64,000 nucleotides of DNA from QWPN01 sp044238145. Lineage in GTDB: Bacteria; Planctomycetota; Planctomycetia; Pirellulales; UBA1268. The DNA lies in contig JBIIDT010000003.1 of NCBI GenBank assembly GCA_044238145.1, positions 16,255-80,254 of the forward strand, written 5' to 3'. The translations under genes and the position numbers were made by a program. Position 1 is the first letter of the stretch; each line of letters starts with the position of its first letter. The notes under the pieces are model-generated. The model searched no databases and was not told where the DNA came from. It was given only the letters and a program-made list of their open reading frames with translations. Positions 54,577-62,505 of this stretch are shown one piece after another.

Positions 54577-54601
54577 GAACAAGCCCGTCCCGGGCCTGTT
54601 C
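54577..54601 (+). terminator. Hairpin after the short RRM gene
   Basis: gaacaagcccg (54577-54587) pairs with cgggcctgttc (54591-54601), 11 bp with one mismatch and a 3-base loop, directly after the stop. No T run; a second weaker hairpin (gcagac/gtctgc, about 54630-54652) follows. Attenuation before the helicase gene is possible. Confidence 0.4.
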
Positions 54602-54674
54602 GCCCCTGATCGCCGCAGCGTGCGGCGGCAGACATCGTCCACCGTCTGCTGACCGCCCCTGCGGCCCCACCTGC

Positions 54675-56150
54675 ATGCCACCATCCCACCTGCCCGAAGC
54701 CGCAGGCGGCGGCCCATTCGCAGCGCTCGGCCTGTCACCGGACGTACTGCGGGCCGTCGACCAGCTCGGCTTCACCGGCATGTCGCCGATCCAGGCGGCC
54801 GCGATCCCCCTGCTGCTGGCGGGACACGACGTCGTCGGCCAGTCGGAGACCGGGTCGGGCAAGACCGCGGCCTTCTGCATTCCCGCGCTCGAACGCATCG
54901 ACCCACGCGAGCGGTCGACCCAGGTGCTGATCCTGGCGCCGACCCGGGAGCTGGCGATGCAGATCACGGCCGCGGCCCGCGCGCTCGGCAGCTTCATGAA
55001 GGCGCTGCGGTCGGTGACGATCTACGGCGGCGCCGCCTATGAGCGGCAGTTCGCCGAGCTGGAACGCGGCGCCCACCTCGTGGTGGGCACACCGGGGCGG
55101 CTCACCGACCACCTCGCCCGCGGCACGCTCGACCTGGCCGCGTTGCGGTTGCTGGTCCTCGACGAGGCGGACCGGATGCTCGACCTCGGCTTCCAGGAGG
55201 ACGTGGAGAAGCTGCTGGCGGCCGCCCCCGCCGCACGGCAGACGGCGTTCTTCTCGGCCACTTTCTCGCCCCCCGTCCAGGCCCTGGTCCGCCGGCACGC
55301 CCGCGACCCGCGGATCGTCGCCATCGACAAGCAGGCCGTCGCCGGCCGCCCCCTGGTCGACGAGTCCTATCTCGAGGTGCGGCATCATGAGAAGTTCGCC
55401 GCCGTCTGCCGGGTGATCGACTTTCACGACGTGCGCAGCGGCCTCATCTTCTGCAACACGCAGCGGATGGTAGAGGAGCTGGCCGACCAGCTGGCAGCCC
55501 GCGGCTGCGCCGCGGAACGGCTGCACGGCGGCATGGCCCAGCCGCAGCGGACCCGCGTCATGGAAAGCTTCAAGAAGGGGGCCTTCCGCTTCCTGGTGGC
55601 GACGGACGTCGCAGCCCGCGGCATCGACGTGCACGACCTCGAACTGGTGGTCAACTACGACCTGCCCCACGACGCGGAAGACTACGTGCACCGCATCGGC
55701 CGGACCGGGCGGGCCGGGCGGACCGGACGCGCGGTGACGCTCGTCTCCGGCGGCGGCATCCGCGTGCTGCGGGCGATCGAGCGGTTCACGGGCGCGCCGA
55801 TCCGCCGCGCGGCGGTGCCCACCGCGGAGATGGTCGCCCGCCGCCGCGTCGACGCGCTCGTGGAGGGCCTCGGCGAGACGCTCGCCGGCGGCCCGTTCCC
55901 GCACGCCGCGGGCATCGTCAACCGGCTCCTGGCCACAGGCCGACCGGCGGCGGATGTCGCGGCGGCGATCCTCCACCACTTCGCGCCGCCGCGGGCCGAC
56001 GACGACTTCCCCGACGCGTTCAACCCGCCCGGGCGGCCCGCTGCGCCGCGGCGGCCGCGACGGCCTCACGACCGCGGCCCCGGGGCCGGCCGGCCGGCGG
56101 CCGGGCCCCGAAAGATCGGCCCCCGGTCGAAAAAACGCCCGGGCCGCTGA
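54675..56150 (+). CDS. DEAD-box ATP-dependent RNA helicase
   Basis: 491 residues. Q motif region FTGMSPIQAAAIPLLLAG, motif I SETGSGKT, Ia APTRELA, Ib GTPGRL, II DEAD, III SAT, IV LIFCNT, V ATDVAARGIDV and VI HRIGRTGRAG are all present. The C-terminal tail is Pro/Arg-rich and basic, likely for RNA binding. It belongs to the RhlE/CsdA-like group of RNA helicases. The upstream RRM gene and 108-base structured gap suggest co-regulation. ATG 54675 begins just before the Q-motif region. Confidence 0.93.
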   Translation: MPPSHLPEAAGGGPFAALGLSPDVLRAVDQLGFTGMSPIQAAAIPLLLAGHDVVGQSETGSGKTAAFCIPALERIDPRERSTQVLILAPTRELAMQITAAARALGSFMKALRSVTIYGGAAYERQFAELERGAHLVVGTPGRLTDHLARGTLDLAALRLLVLDEADRMLDLGFQEDVEKLLAAAPAARQTAFFSATFSPPVQALVRRHARDPRIVAIDKQAVAGRPLVDESYLEVRHHEKFAAVCRVIDFHDVRSGLIFCNTQRMVEELADQLAARGCAAERLHGGMAQPQRTRVMESFKKGAFRFLVATDVAARGIDVHDLELVVNYDLPHDAEDYVHRIGRTGRAGRTGRAVTLVSGGGIRVLRAIERFTGAPIRRAAVPTAEMVARRRVDALVEGLGETLAGGPFPHAAGIVNRLLATGRPAADVAAAILHHFAPPRADDDFPDAFNPPGRPAAPRRPRRPHDRGPGAGRPAAGPRKIGPRSKKRPGR

Positions 56151-56287
56151 GCCCGGTGCCGGATTTCAGGGGCGGAATCGCCCTGCCTTCGGCCGGGGGG
56201 TTCTGTTACACCTCTCCCGTCCGACGCCCTCAGCCGCCTGGCAACATCTGCCGACGTTTGGGCCGCTTCGTGACTCGCGAGGCCCTC

Positions 56288-56854
56288 ATGCTGTCGGTAG
56301 CCGTCCACCTGGTGTGCTGGTTCGTGGCGCTCGTGGTGCTGATGTCGCTCATCGAGCACCAGGTGCACTGCCGGCTGATGCACAAGATGCCGCGGTTCTT
56401 CCTGTGGCGGCACCTGCATGCCCGGCGGCGGATGTTCACGAGCCATGCCGTCGAGCATCACCGGCAGTATCGCCACTCCTTCCACGACGAGCCCGTGCCC
56501 CACGGCGAGGATCGCGGCATCCGGCTCAACCTCTGGGAAGGGCTCCTCGAGTCGCTGGCCGTGAGCGGCATTCTGGTCTGGTTCTCGACGACGGCCGCGA
56601 TCATGTTCCCGATGGTCGTCTGCCTGCACCACGTGCTCTGGAACCTGATCCACCTGGAGATGCACAAGCCCGCGAACCGGTCCTTCGCACGGTGGGCCGT
56701 CTTCAAGGGTGTGGCCCGGCACCACTTCCTCCACCACCGCTATCCCGACAAGAACTTCAACGTGGCCTTCCCGATCGGCGACTACATCTTCCGGACGGTG
56801 GCCAAGCCGACGGACGCCGACTGGCAGGCGATGCGGGCCGAAGGCATCGCCTGA
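56288..56854 (+). CDS. Fatty-acid-hydroxylase/sterol-desaturase-like membrane protein
   Basis: 188 residues with a first membrane helix (about 3-22) and a second hydrophobic region (about 85-115). The His clusters of the di-iron hydroxylase superfamily are visible: HAVEHHRQYRH, HHVLWNLIHLEMH and HHFLHHRYPDKNFNV. It probably hydroxylates or desaturates a lipid at the membrane; substrate unknown. ATG 56288 is preceded by a GAGG site. Its 3' end overlaps the convergent PEP-CTERM gene by 73 bases. Confidence 0.8.
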   Translation: MLSVAVHLVCWFVALVVLMSLIEHQVHCRLMHKMPRFFLWRHLHARRRMFTSHAVEHHRQYRHSFHDEPVPHGEDRGIRLNLWEGLLESLAVSGILVWFSTTAAIMFPMVVCLHHVLWNLIHLEMHKPANRSFARWAVFKGVARHHFLHHRYPDKNFNVAFPIGDYIFRTVAKPTDADWQAMRAEGIA

Positions 56855-57495
56855 GGCGACCGTCCGACGCGCCTGGCCGCACCACACCCAACCCGCAAAA
56901 AGGCGGAAAGGGCAAGGCCGGCGACAAGCAAGGAGCATGTCGCCGGTTCGGGAACCGCGACCACCGAGAGCGGTAAATAACCGCTTCCTGAGCCGAGGAC
57001 GAGGTTCTGGCCAATCAAGCTCTCGAAGACCGGGATGTCGGCGGCCGGGAGACCCGCATAGCTCACAGCAGCCGACGGTCCCTTTCCCGTCAGCGTCGTG
57101 ATGTCGCCGCTCCCCGAACCAAGGTCCATGAACACGTAGTTCTGGCCAGAGTTGGTGATCATGCTCATCGTACCGTACATCGGCAGCGTCGCAGACTCCA
57201 CAAACAGGTTCTCGGGGCTGATCGTGATGATGGCGCTCGTTGGCACCGTCGTAGAGAAGTAATGGATGAACTGCACCAGATACGACCCACCGGCTCCGGG
57301 ATCGAAAGGATCGTTGGGGCTGTACGCGGCGTTGCCCGTATCGGTGCCCTCGATGAAGAAGGTGTCATTGGCCGAATCGATCCGCATGATGAGTCCTGCG
57401 GACACCGGCCGGGGCAGAAGGATAGCCGACACCGTGAGGGCGATCACGATCGCGAGGCGAGTCAGCAGGTTCGCGTGAGTTTGGGAAGCGGTCAC
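56782..57495 (-). CDS. PEP-CTERM sorting-domain exported protein
   Basis: 237 residues. It has a signal peptide (LLTRLAIVIALTVSAILLPRPVSAG), a Ser/Thr/Gly-rich beta body, and the C-terminal sorting signal VPEPATCSLLVAGLALSAFLR. PEP-CTERM proteins are processed and anchored by exosortase, often in exopolysaccharide-producing bacteria. Unusually, about 30 residues follow the hydrophobic segment instead of the normal short basic end, running antisense into the hydroxylase gene. The start is a GTG at 57495 with GGAG eight bases upstream. Codon use is visibly less GC-rich than the neighbours. Confidence 0.72.
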   Translation of the reverse strand: MTASQTHANLLTRLAIVIALTVSAILLPRPVSAGLIMRIDSANDTFFIEGTDTGNAAYSPNDPFDPGAGGSYLVQFIHYFSTTVPTSAIITISPENLFVESATLPMYGTMSMITNSGQNYVFMDLGSGSGDITTLTGKGPSAAVSYAGLPAADIPVFESLIGQNLVLGSGSGYLPLSVVAVPEPATCSLLVAGLALSAFLRVGCGAARRVGRSPQAMPSARIACQSASVGLATVRKM

Positions 57496-57789
57496 GAAAA
57501 TGGCTCCGTTGTGACAAGGTCTTTGACAAGCCCCACCGCCATCGCGAGATACGAGTAGCCGCCGGCAGGTGATCTCGGCTTCAATGCAAGGGATGGCTGG
57601 AGGTCGCCATCCATTGCTTAGCACCACCGGCAGAAGTACGTGCCGGTCAGATTGCCGTCAGCGGTCGATTGCTCGTCGCGACGGTGGTGGGTGCTTGCAG
57701 TAGCGGTGCGGGAATGGGGAACCGGAAGTCGGGCAGACGAACGCCCCTCGAGGGGGACGGCTCGTTCGGATCACGAACCAAACCGAAAG
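57496..57789. other. Intergenic region, less GC-rich than its surroundings
   Basis: About 290 bases upstream of the PEP-CTERM gene. No convincing coding frame; no clear promoter pair was found, although TTGTCA occurs on the minus strand near 57520. Confidence 0.4.
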
Positions 57790-57863
57790 TGGGCAGCACA
57801 GGATTCGAACCTGTGACCTCTACGGTGTGAACGTAGCGCTCTAACCAACTGAGCTAGCTGCCC
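57790..57863 (-). tRNA. tRNA-Val (anticodon CAC)
   Basis: On the minus strand a complete cloverleaf is visible: acceptor GGGCAGC/GCTGCCC, D arm GCTCAGTTGGTTAGAGC, anticodon stem CTACG/CGTAG with loop TTCACAC (anticodon CAC, reading GUG), and T arm ACAGGTTCGAATCCTGT. The discriminator base is A. The 3' CCA is not encoded. Confidence 0.95.
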
Positions 57864-57978
57864 GACACGAAGCCAGAGCGGACAAGGATAGCACTCGCCG
57901 CAGGGTCCGTCACGGGTCTCAAATCGTCCAGCAGCCGCGGGCCACGTCAGCCCGCAAGCGGCGTTCCCCCCAACCGCT

Positions 57979-58260
57979 TCAGCCCGCCTGCGCGTCGGGG
58001 GCGGACGGGGGCTCGAACCGGGGCGAGGCGACCGTGGCCACCGGGTCGTCGTCGAGATGCCGCACCGTCCGTCGCGGCGCCGGGGCCCGACCGTCGATGT
58101 GGGCAGCGACGTCGAGTTCCTTCGAGAGGGTCGACCACTGCTTCCGCAGTTCGCCGATCGTCTGGCCGAACGTGCGGCCCACCTCCGGCAGCCGCTTGCC
58201 GTACAGCATGACGGCGATCGCGCCGATGGCGACGAGTTCGAAGGGGCCGAGGCCGAACAT
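57979..58260 (-). CDS. TatA/TatB-like twin-arginine translocase subunit
   Basis: 93 residues: an N-terminal membrane helix (MFGLGPFELVAIGAIAVMLYG), a YGKRLPE hinge and an amphipathic helix (RTFGQTIGELRKQWSTLSKEL), then a hydrophilic tail longer than TatA's, which may make it a TatB-like partner. It follows another Tat subunit gene by 53 bases. At least one Tat substrate, the DUF1501 protein at 34585, is in this window. A small hairpin (57956-57979) overlaps the stop. Confidence 0.85.
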   Translation of the reverse strand: MFGLGPFELVAIGAIAVMLYGKRLPEVGRTFGQTIGELRKQWSTLSKELDVAAHIDGRAPAPRRTVRHLDDDPVATVASPRFEPPSAPDAQAG

Positions 58261-58313
58261 GCCGGGGGCGATTCCTGGGGGCGGGGCGACCGTCCGGCCG
58301 CCACCGGTGACGA

Positions 58314-58508
58314 TCAGTCGGGGCGGCTGGCGTCGCGCGGGGCGGCGGCCTGGTCGTCGATGCCCTGCACGCCGCGCTTGAACTCCACGATCCCCTCGCC
58401 GAGCGACCGCATCACCTTCGGCAGACGGGTGCCGAAGAGCAGCAGCACGACGCCGGCGACGATCAGGAGTTCCACCGGCCCGAGACCGAAGATGGCGAAC
58501 AGGTGCAC
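58314..58508 (-). CDS. tatA: Sec-independent translocase subunit TatA
   Basis: 64 residues, the normal TatA length. One membrane helix (about 3-21: IFGLGPVELLIVAGVVLLLF), the conserved FG hinge in LFGTRLPKV, then the amphipathic helix SLGEGIVEFKRGV and a short polar tail. It is the first of two Tat genes here; no tatC is seen. Confidence 0.93.
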   Translation of the reverse strand: MHLFAIFGLGPVELLIVAGVVLLLFGTRLPKVMRSLGEGIVEFKRGVQGIDDQAAAPRDASRPD

Positions 58509-58642
58509 GAGACGAATCTCCCTTCGAGGTGGCGACTCGCCGCCACGGCTCGCCGCGGCCGGACCGGACGCGACGTTTCGATTCTAGCTCCGCATCGGCG
58601 AGATTCAAAGTTTCCGGCAAATGCTCGCGTCACCGACGGCCA

Positions 58643-60241
58643 CTAGGGCGCCGCCGCCACCCGGGCCGGCTGCCGGTGCATCGGCAGGTGCCGGTAGTAG
58701 ACCTCCAGCGTCATCGCCGCCAGGGCCGTCGCATAGACCCTGCCGCCGTGCCCGCCCCACACCGGGTCGGGATCCCAGCTGCCGTCGAGGGCGGTGCCGT
58801 CGCGGCGCTGCAGTGGCAAGAGGGCGGCCTGCAGGGCCGTGTTCCAGCGGTCCCACTGGGGGCCACCGGCATGGAATGAGGCGAGCGTGGCGTAGTACCA
58901 GGCGTAGGCGTTGGGCCGCGACCGGTCGGGGGGCGTGCGGGCGAGCAGGTCGAGAGCCTCGATGGCGGCGGGATGGTCGGCGGGCATGCCGAGGAGGAGC
59001 CGGCAGAAGAGGGCCTCGGCCGTCATCGTGAGGCTCGTCCGCTCGCCGGGCCGGTAGGCCGCCAGTCCGCCCGCCGTGCCGGAGGAGACACCTTGCAGGA
59101 AGGGCAGGGCCCGGGCCTGGGCGGCCTCGAGCCCGGCGATGCCCGCGTTCCGGCCGCTCGCGAGCACCATCAGCTGCCAGCCCAGTTGGCTCGTGTCGCC
59201 ACGGTCGCCCGCCGCGTACCGCCAGCCGCCGGTGGCCGGGTTCTGCATGGCGAGCGTGTGCCTCACCGCCCGCTCGAGCGCCGGCCGCAGCGCGTCGTCG
59301 CCCGTCATGGCGCAGGTCTCGGCCAGCGCGATCGTCGCCATGCCGTGGCAGTACAGGGCCGCGAAGAACTCGGCGTCGCCCGCGAGCGAGCCGTCGGACC
59401 GCTGCCGGCCGATGAGGAACGCGGTTCCGCGCCGCACCGTGTCGGCGTAGTCGCCGTCGCGGTGCGTGTTGCCGGCGCCGAGGAAGGCGAGGAGCGCCAG
59501 CCCGGTGACGCCGTGGTCGCTGCGGGCGCCGGCCCCGTGGCGATGATGCCCCTGCACGGCCCGCTCCACCCCGGCCCCATGCCGAGCCGCCGCCCAGCGG
59601 CCGTCGCTCGACTGGTTGGCCGAGAGCCACGCGAGCGCCGCCGTCACCGCCTGCTCGGTCTCCTGCGAGCCGCCGCGGGCCGCGGCCGCAGCCGCCCGCC
59701 GCTCGCCGATCCGGTCGGCATACGACTCCGGCATCGGGTGGGCTCCCGCCGCCACCGTGCCGAACGGCCCTGCGGCCGCCGGTTCTTCGGCCACATCCCC
59801 CGCCTCCCGCGATGCATCGGCCGGCTCGACTGCCGCTTCCAGCAGCGGCAGCGGCTCGCCGCCGGCCAGGGGCTCGGCCGGCGGGACCTCCCCGGCCACG
59901 ACGGGCACGAGCTTCGCCTCCGGTAGGGGCTCTGGCTCCGCCTCCGTCTCCTCCTCGCGAACGGCCGCGGCGCCGTCCTCGGCCAGGTCCGCCTCCGCGA
60001 CCGGCTCCTCGGCGAGGATCACGGTCATCGCCATCCGCCCCTCGTCGTTGCGGCCCCACGAGGCGGGCATCAGGCCACCGACGAACGCGCACACCGCCGC
60101 CAGCACGGCGTGCAGGAGGAGCGAGAGAAACGTGCACTTGGCGAGCGTGTGCGACTGCAGCCACCGGGTGCGGACGAGCACGGCGAAGCCGATCGCCGCC
60201 GCGGCCAGCAGGAAGGCGCCGGCGATCCAGACCGCTCCCAT
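58643..60241 (-). CDS. Membrane-anchored terpene-cyclase-fold protein with TonB-like N-terminus
   Basis: 532 residues. Two hydrophobic helices (about 4-23 and 38-58) are followed by a Glu/Pro-rich linker (about 75-165, e.g. EEETEAEPEPLPEAK) and a C-terminal alpha/alpha-toroid of prenyltransferase/squalene-oxidase repeats (about 190-525: AALAWLSANQSSDGRW, LIGRQRSDGSLAG, HTLAMQNPATGGWRYA, LQRRDGTALDGSWDPD). There is no DXDD acid motif, so cyclase activity is unlikely. Membrane anchor plus stiff acidic linker resembles TonB, and exbB and exbD lie directly upstream (13-base gap). An energy-coupled binding protein is the inference. Confidence 0.78.
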   Translation of the reverse strand: MGAVWIAGAFLLAAAAIGFAVLVRTRWLQSHTLAKCTFLSLLLHAVLAAVCAFVGGLMPASWGRNDEGRMAMTVILAEEPVAEADLAEDGAAAVREEETEAEPEPLPEAKLVPVVAGEVPPAEPLAGGEPLPLLEAAVEPADASREAGDVAEEPAAAGPFGTVAAGAHPMPESYADRIGERRAAAAAARGGSQETEQAVTAALAWLSANQSSDGRWAAARHGAGVERAVQGHHRHGAGARSDHGVTGLALLAFLGAGNTHRDGDYADTVRRGTAFLIGRQRSDGSLAGDAEFFAALYCHGMATIALAETCAMTGDDALRPALERAVRHTLAMQNPATGGWRYAAGDRGDTSQLGWQLMVLASGRNAGIAGLEAAQARALPFLQGVSSGTAGGLAAYRPGERTSLTMTAEALFCRLLLGMPADHPAAIEALDLLARTPPDRSRPNAYAWYYATLASFHAGGPQWDRWNTALQAALLPLQRRDGTALDGSWDPDPVWGGHGGRVYATALAAMTLEVYYRHLPMHRQPARVAAAP

Positions 60242-60254
60242 CGCCCCCTCCCGC

Positions 60255-60680
60255 TCAGCGCCGGCGGGTCGCGGGCCGCGTCCGCACCGAGATCGCGACG
60301 TGCCGCACGCCCGCCCCGCGGCAGGCCTCGTAGATCTCCGCCATCCGCCCGTGGGGCACGGTCGTCTCGCCGCGGATCATCACGGCCACGTCGGGCCGCT
60401 CCTGCCGCACCGCCGCGAGTCGTGGTGCGAGTTCCTCGATCGCGACCTCGTCGGGCCCCAGCCGCACCGCGCCCGAGGCCTCCACCTCCACGATCTCCGG
60501 CCGGGCCCCGTCGACCACTGCGGCCCCACCGACCTGCGGCAGGTCGAGGTCGAACTTCCGCTCGTCGCCCGAGAACTTCGTGGCGCACATGAAGAAGATC
60601 GTGAGCACGAGGATCACGTCGATCATCGGCGCCAGGTTGGGCGCCGGATCCTCGTCGGCCTCGAGTCGCACCAACGGCAT
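60255..60680 (-). CDS. ExbD/TolR-family biopolymer transport protein
   Basis: 141 residues. One membrane helix (about 18-36) carries the protonatable Asp in NLAPMIDVILVLTIFFM, and a periplasmic domain ends in VRHVAISVRTRP. It works with ExbB in a proton-driven motor. It follows exbB by four bases. Confidence 0.9.
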   Translation of the reverse strand: MPLVRLEADEDPAPNLAPMIDVILVLTIFFMCATKFSGDERKFDLDLPQVGGAAVVDGARPEIVEVEASGAVRLGPDEVAIEELAPRLAAVRQERPDVAVMIRGETTVPHGRMAEIYEACRGAGVRHVAISVRTRPATRRR

Positions 60681-60684
60681 CGCC

Positions 60685-61566
60685 TCACCCCGCCCTGCGT
60701 TTCGGCTCGGTCGCCCGCGCCTCGGCGAGCGCCTCCTGCGAGATCTCGTCGATCACCTGCTGGCAGGTCTCGTCGAGACGCATCGCCAGCCGGTCGACGC
60801 GGCTGGTGAAGGTCCAGTGCAGCACCATGGCGGGGATCGCCACGAGCAGCCCCATCGCGGTGGTGATCAGCGCCTCGCCGAAGCCCCGGGCCAGCAGGTC
60901 GGGCCGGCCCATCGCCCCGGCCGAAGCCACGTCGTTGAACGAGCGGATCAGGCCGAACACCGTGCCCAACAGGCCGAGGAGCGGCCCGATGGTGGAGATG
61001 CCGTTGAACACCCGCCGGTAACGGCGCAGGTGGTTGAGCTCACGCTCGCAGGCGTCGATGGCGGCCTGCTCGATCTCCACGGCCGGCTTGCCCCAGCGGC
61101 GCACGGCCGCGGCGAACACGCGGGCCGCCGGGCTGCCGTTCTCGTCGCAGGCGTCGAGGGCCGCACCGCGGGCGAGCGCTCCGGCCTGCAGTTGCTCGAT
61201 GAACCGCGTCACGAACAGCGTCGGGACGATGCGGCCGGTTCGCAGGCTCACGGCCCGCTCGATGCCGAACACGGCCAGGGCGAACGAGCAGCCGAGCAGC
61301 GGCACCATGAGGATGCCGCCGTCGCGGATCGTGGCGAGCAGGTTGCCGGTGGGGATCGCCGCCTCGCCGCCCCCCGCGTCGCCCCCCGCCACGGCCGGCG
61401 GCACCTCGGCGACGCGGAGCGGTTCGCGGGCCGCCCCATCCGCGCCGGCCCAGGCCCGCGGGGCTTGGGCGAGCGTCGGCGGCGCGAGAGCCAGGGCCGC
61501 GCCGACCACGGCGCAGGCCGCGCTGGACCGCACGATCACGGAGATCCATCTCCTGCGAGCCGTCAT
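60685..61566 (-). CDS. ExbB/TolQ/MotA-family proton channel protein
   Basis: 293 residues. It has an N-terminal signal-like hydrophobic stretch, an Ala/Gly-rich periplasmic extension, then the MotA/TolQ/ExbB core with GGILMVPLLGCSFALAVFGIE, GISTIGPLLGLLGTVFGLI and GFGEALITTAMGLLVAIPAM. The long N-terminal extension is common in planctomycete ExbB. It is the first gene of the exbB-exbD-cyclase-fold operon. Confidence 0.9.
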   Translation of the reverse strand: MTARRRWISVIVRSSAACAVVGAALALAPPTLAQAPRAWAGADGAAREPLRVAEVPPAVAGGDAGGGEAAIPTGNLLATIRDGGILMVPLLGCSFALAVFGIERAVSLRTGRIVPTLFVTRFIEQLQAGALARGAALDACDENGSPAARVFAAAVRRWGKPAVEIEQAAIDACERELNHLRRYRRVFNGISTIGPLLGLLGTVFGLIRSFNDVASAGAMGRPDLLARGFGEALITTAMGLLVAIPAMVLHWTFTSRVDRLAMRLDETCQQVIDEISQEALAEARATEPKRRAG

Positions 61567-61698
61567 GAATGGCGTCCGTCGCGCGCAGTATGCCCGTTCC
61601 CTCGGGCCGCACCCGCCGGAAATCATCGGCCGCCACCGCCGTCGGCGGCCCTTCCTTCGCGCCCGATCGTTACGACCGTCACGATCCCGCAGGCCGCA

Positions 61699-61727
61699 GC
61701 TGCCGGGGCCATGGATGGCCCGGCAGC
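61699..61727 (-). terminator. Hairpin between the small exported-protein gene and exbB
   Basis: gctgccggg and cccggcagc pair around a short centre, about 11 bp with one bulge, just after the stop at 61734 (minus). A second hairpin (ggccgcc/ggcggcc) lies near 61629-61651. Neither has a T run. Confidence 0.4.
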
Positions 61728-61733
61728 CCGTGC

Positions 61734-62312
61734 TCAGAAGTTCGCGTCGCACCCCGTGCAGACGTCGCCCACCATGTGCAGATGGTCGTGGTCGATGTAC
61801 ACGACTTCCTGGCAGTCCTCGTCCACGAGCGTGTGCGGCACCGGCCAGCCGACCCGCGTCACCTCCTGGAAGTAGACGGTGCACTTGTAGTGGGCGTGGT
61901 GCGTTTGCACGGGACCCACCAGCGGCATCTGCCGCGGCGGATCGACGTAGTCGGAGATCTTGCACTTCGAGATGCGGACGTGGTTCCGCTGCACCTCGTA
62001 GAGGAACGGCCAGTTGCCCTGGACGGGACGGGCCTTCTCGAGGGCCCGCATCACCTCGTCGTCGCTCGGCTCGTCGAGGGCCTCGCACGGACCGCCGGGC
62101 TGCAGTGGGCCGAGGACCGGCGCCCGCTCGTACCGCTCGTAGTTCCAGAACTGGTCTTCCTTCGCCTTCTGGATCCCGACGGGCACGGGAATCGGAATGG
62201 CGAGGGGACCCAGGTTCGGCCCCTGGGCCGTGAGCCAGAAGCAGCCGCTCTGCGAGGACATGCCGACGGCCACGATGAGGGCCGTGACCAGGAACTTCAG
62301 ACGCGTCGCCAT
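61734..62312 (-). CDS. Exported cysteine-containing protein of unknown function
   Basis: 192 residues. A hydrophobic N-terminus (FLVTALIVAVGMSSQSGC) is a signal peptide; SQSGC could be a weak lipobox, without the usual Leu at -3. The mature part has scattered Cys/His residues, including YIDHDHLHMVGDVCTGCDANF at the end, suggesting metal binding or disulfides. No family is recognised. A 167-base gap separates it from exbB, which lies downstream in the same direction. Confidence 0.6.
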   Translation of the reverse strand: MATRLKFLVTALIVAVGMSSQSGCFWLTAQGPNLGPLAIPIPVPVGIQKAKEDQFWNYERYERAPVLGPLQPGGPCEALDEPSDDEVMRALEKARPVQGNWPFLYEVQRNHVRISKCKISDYVDPPRQMPLVGPVQTHHAHYKCTVYFQEVTRVGWPVPHTLVDEDCQEVVYIDHDHLHMVGDVCTGCDANF

Positions 62313-62452
62313 CGTTGCACTCCTCGGGCCGACCGGAAAGGAGACCGGTCCTGCCGGTGGTATCGACCCACGGCCCTGCCGAACTTGCGGATATTTCCGG
62401 CTGGGCAAGGTCTGCCGATGGCCGCCCGCTCCCCCCAAAACGCCAAGACGCC

Positions 62453-62470
62453 CCCCGGCCGAAGCCGGGG
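62453..62470 (-). terminator. Hairpin terminator after the BON-domain gene
   Basis: ccccggc and gccgggg pair around the stable tetraloop cgaa, 36 bases after the stop at 62506. A weak T-rich stretch (gttttg on the minus strand) follows about 15 bases on. Confidence 0.5.
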
Positions 62471-62505
62471 AGCGCCCTTGGGCAATTTGTGAAACCGCGA
62501 GCGGT

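Noticed and set aside
61734..62312. Confident lipoprotein call for the small exported protein
   Set aside because: The candidate lipobox SQSGC lacks the usual Leu/Val at -3; left as a possibility.
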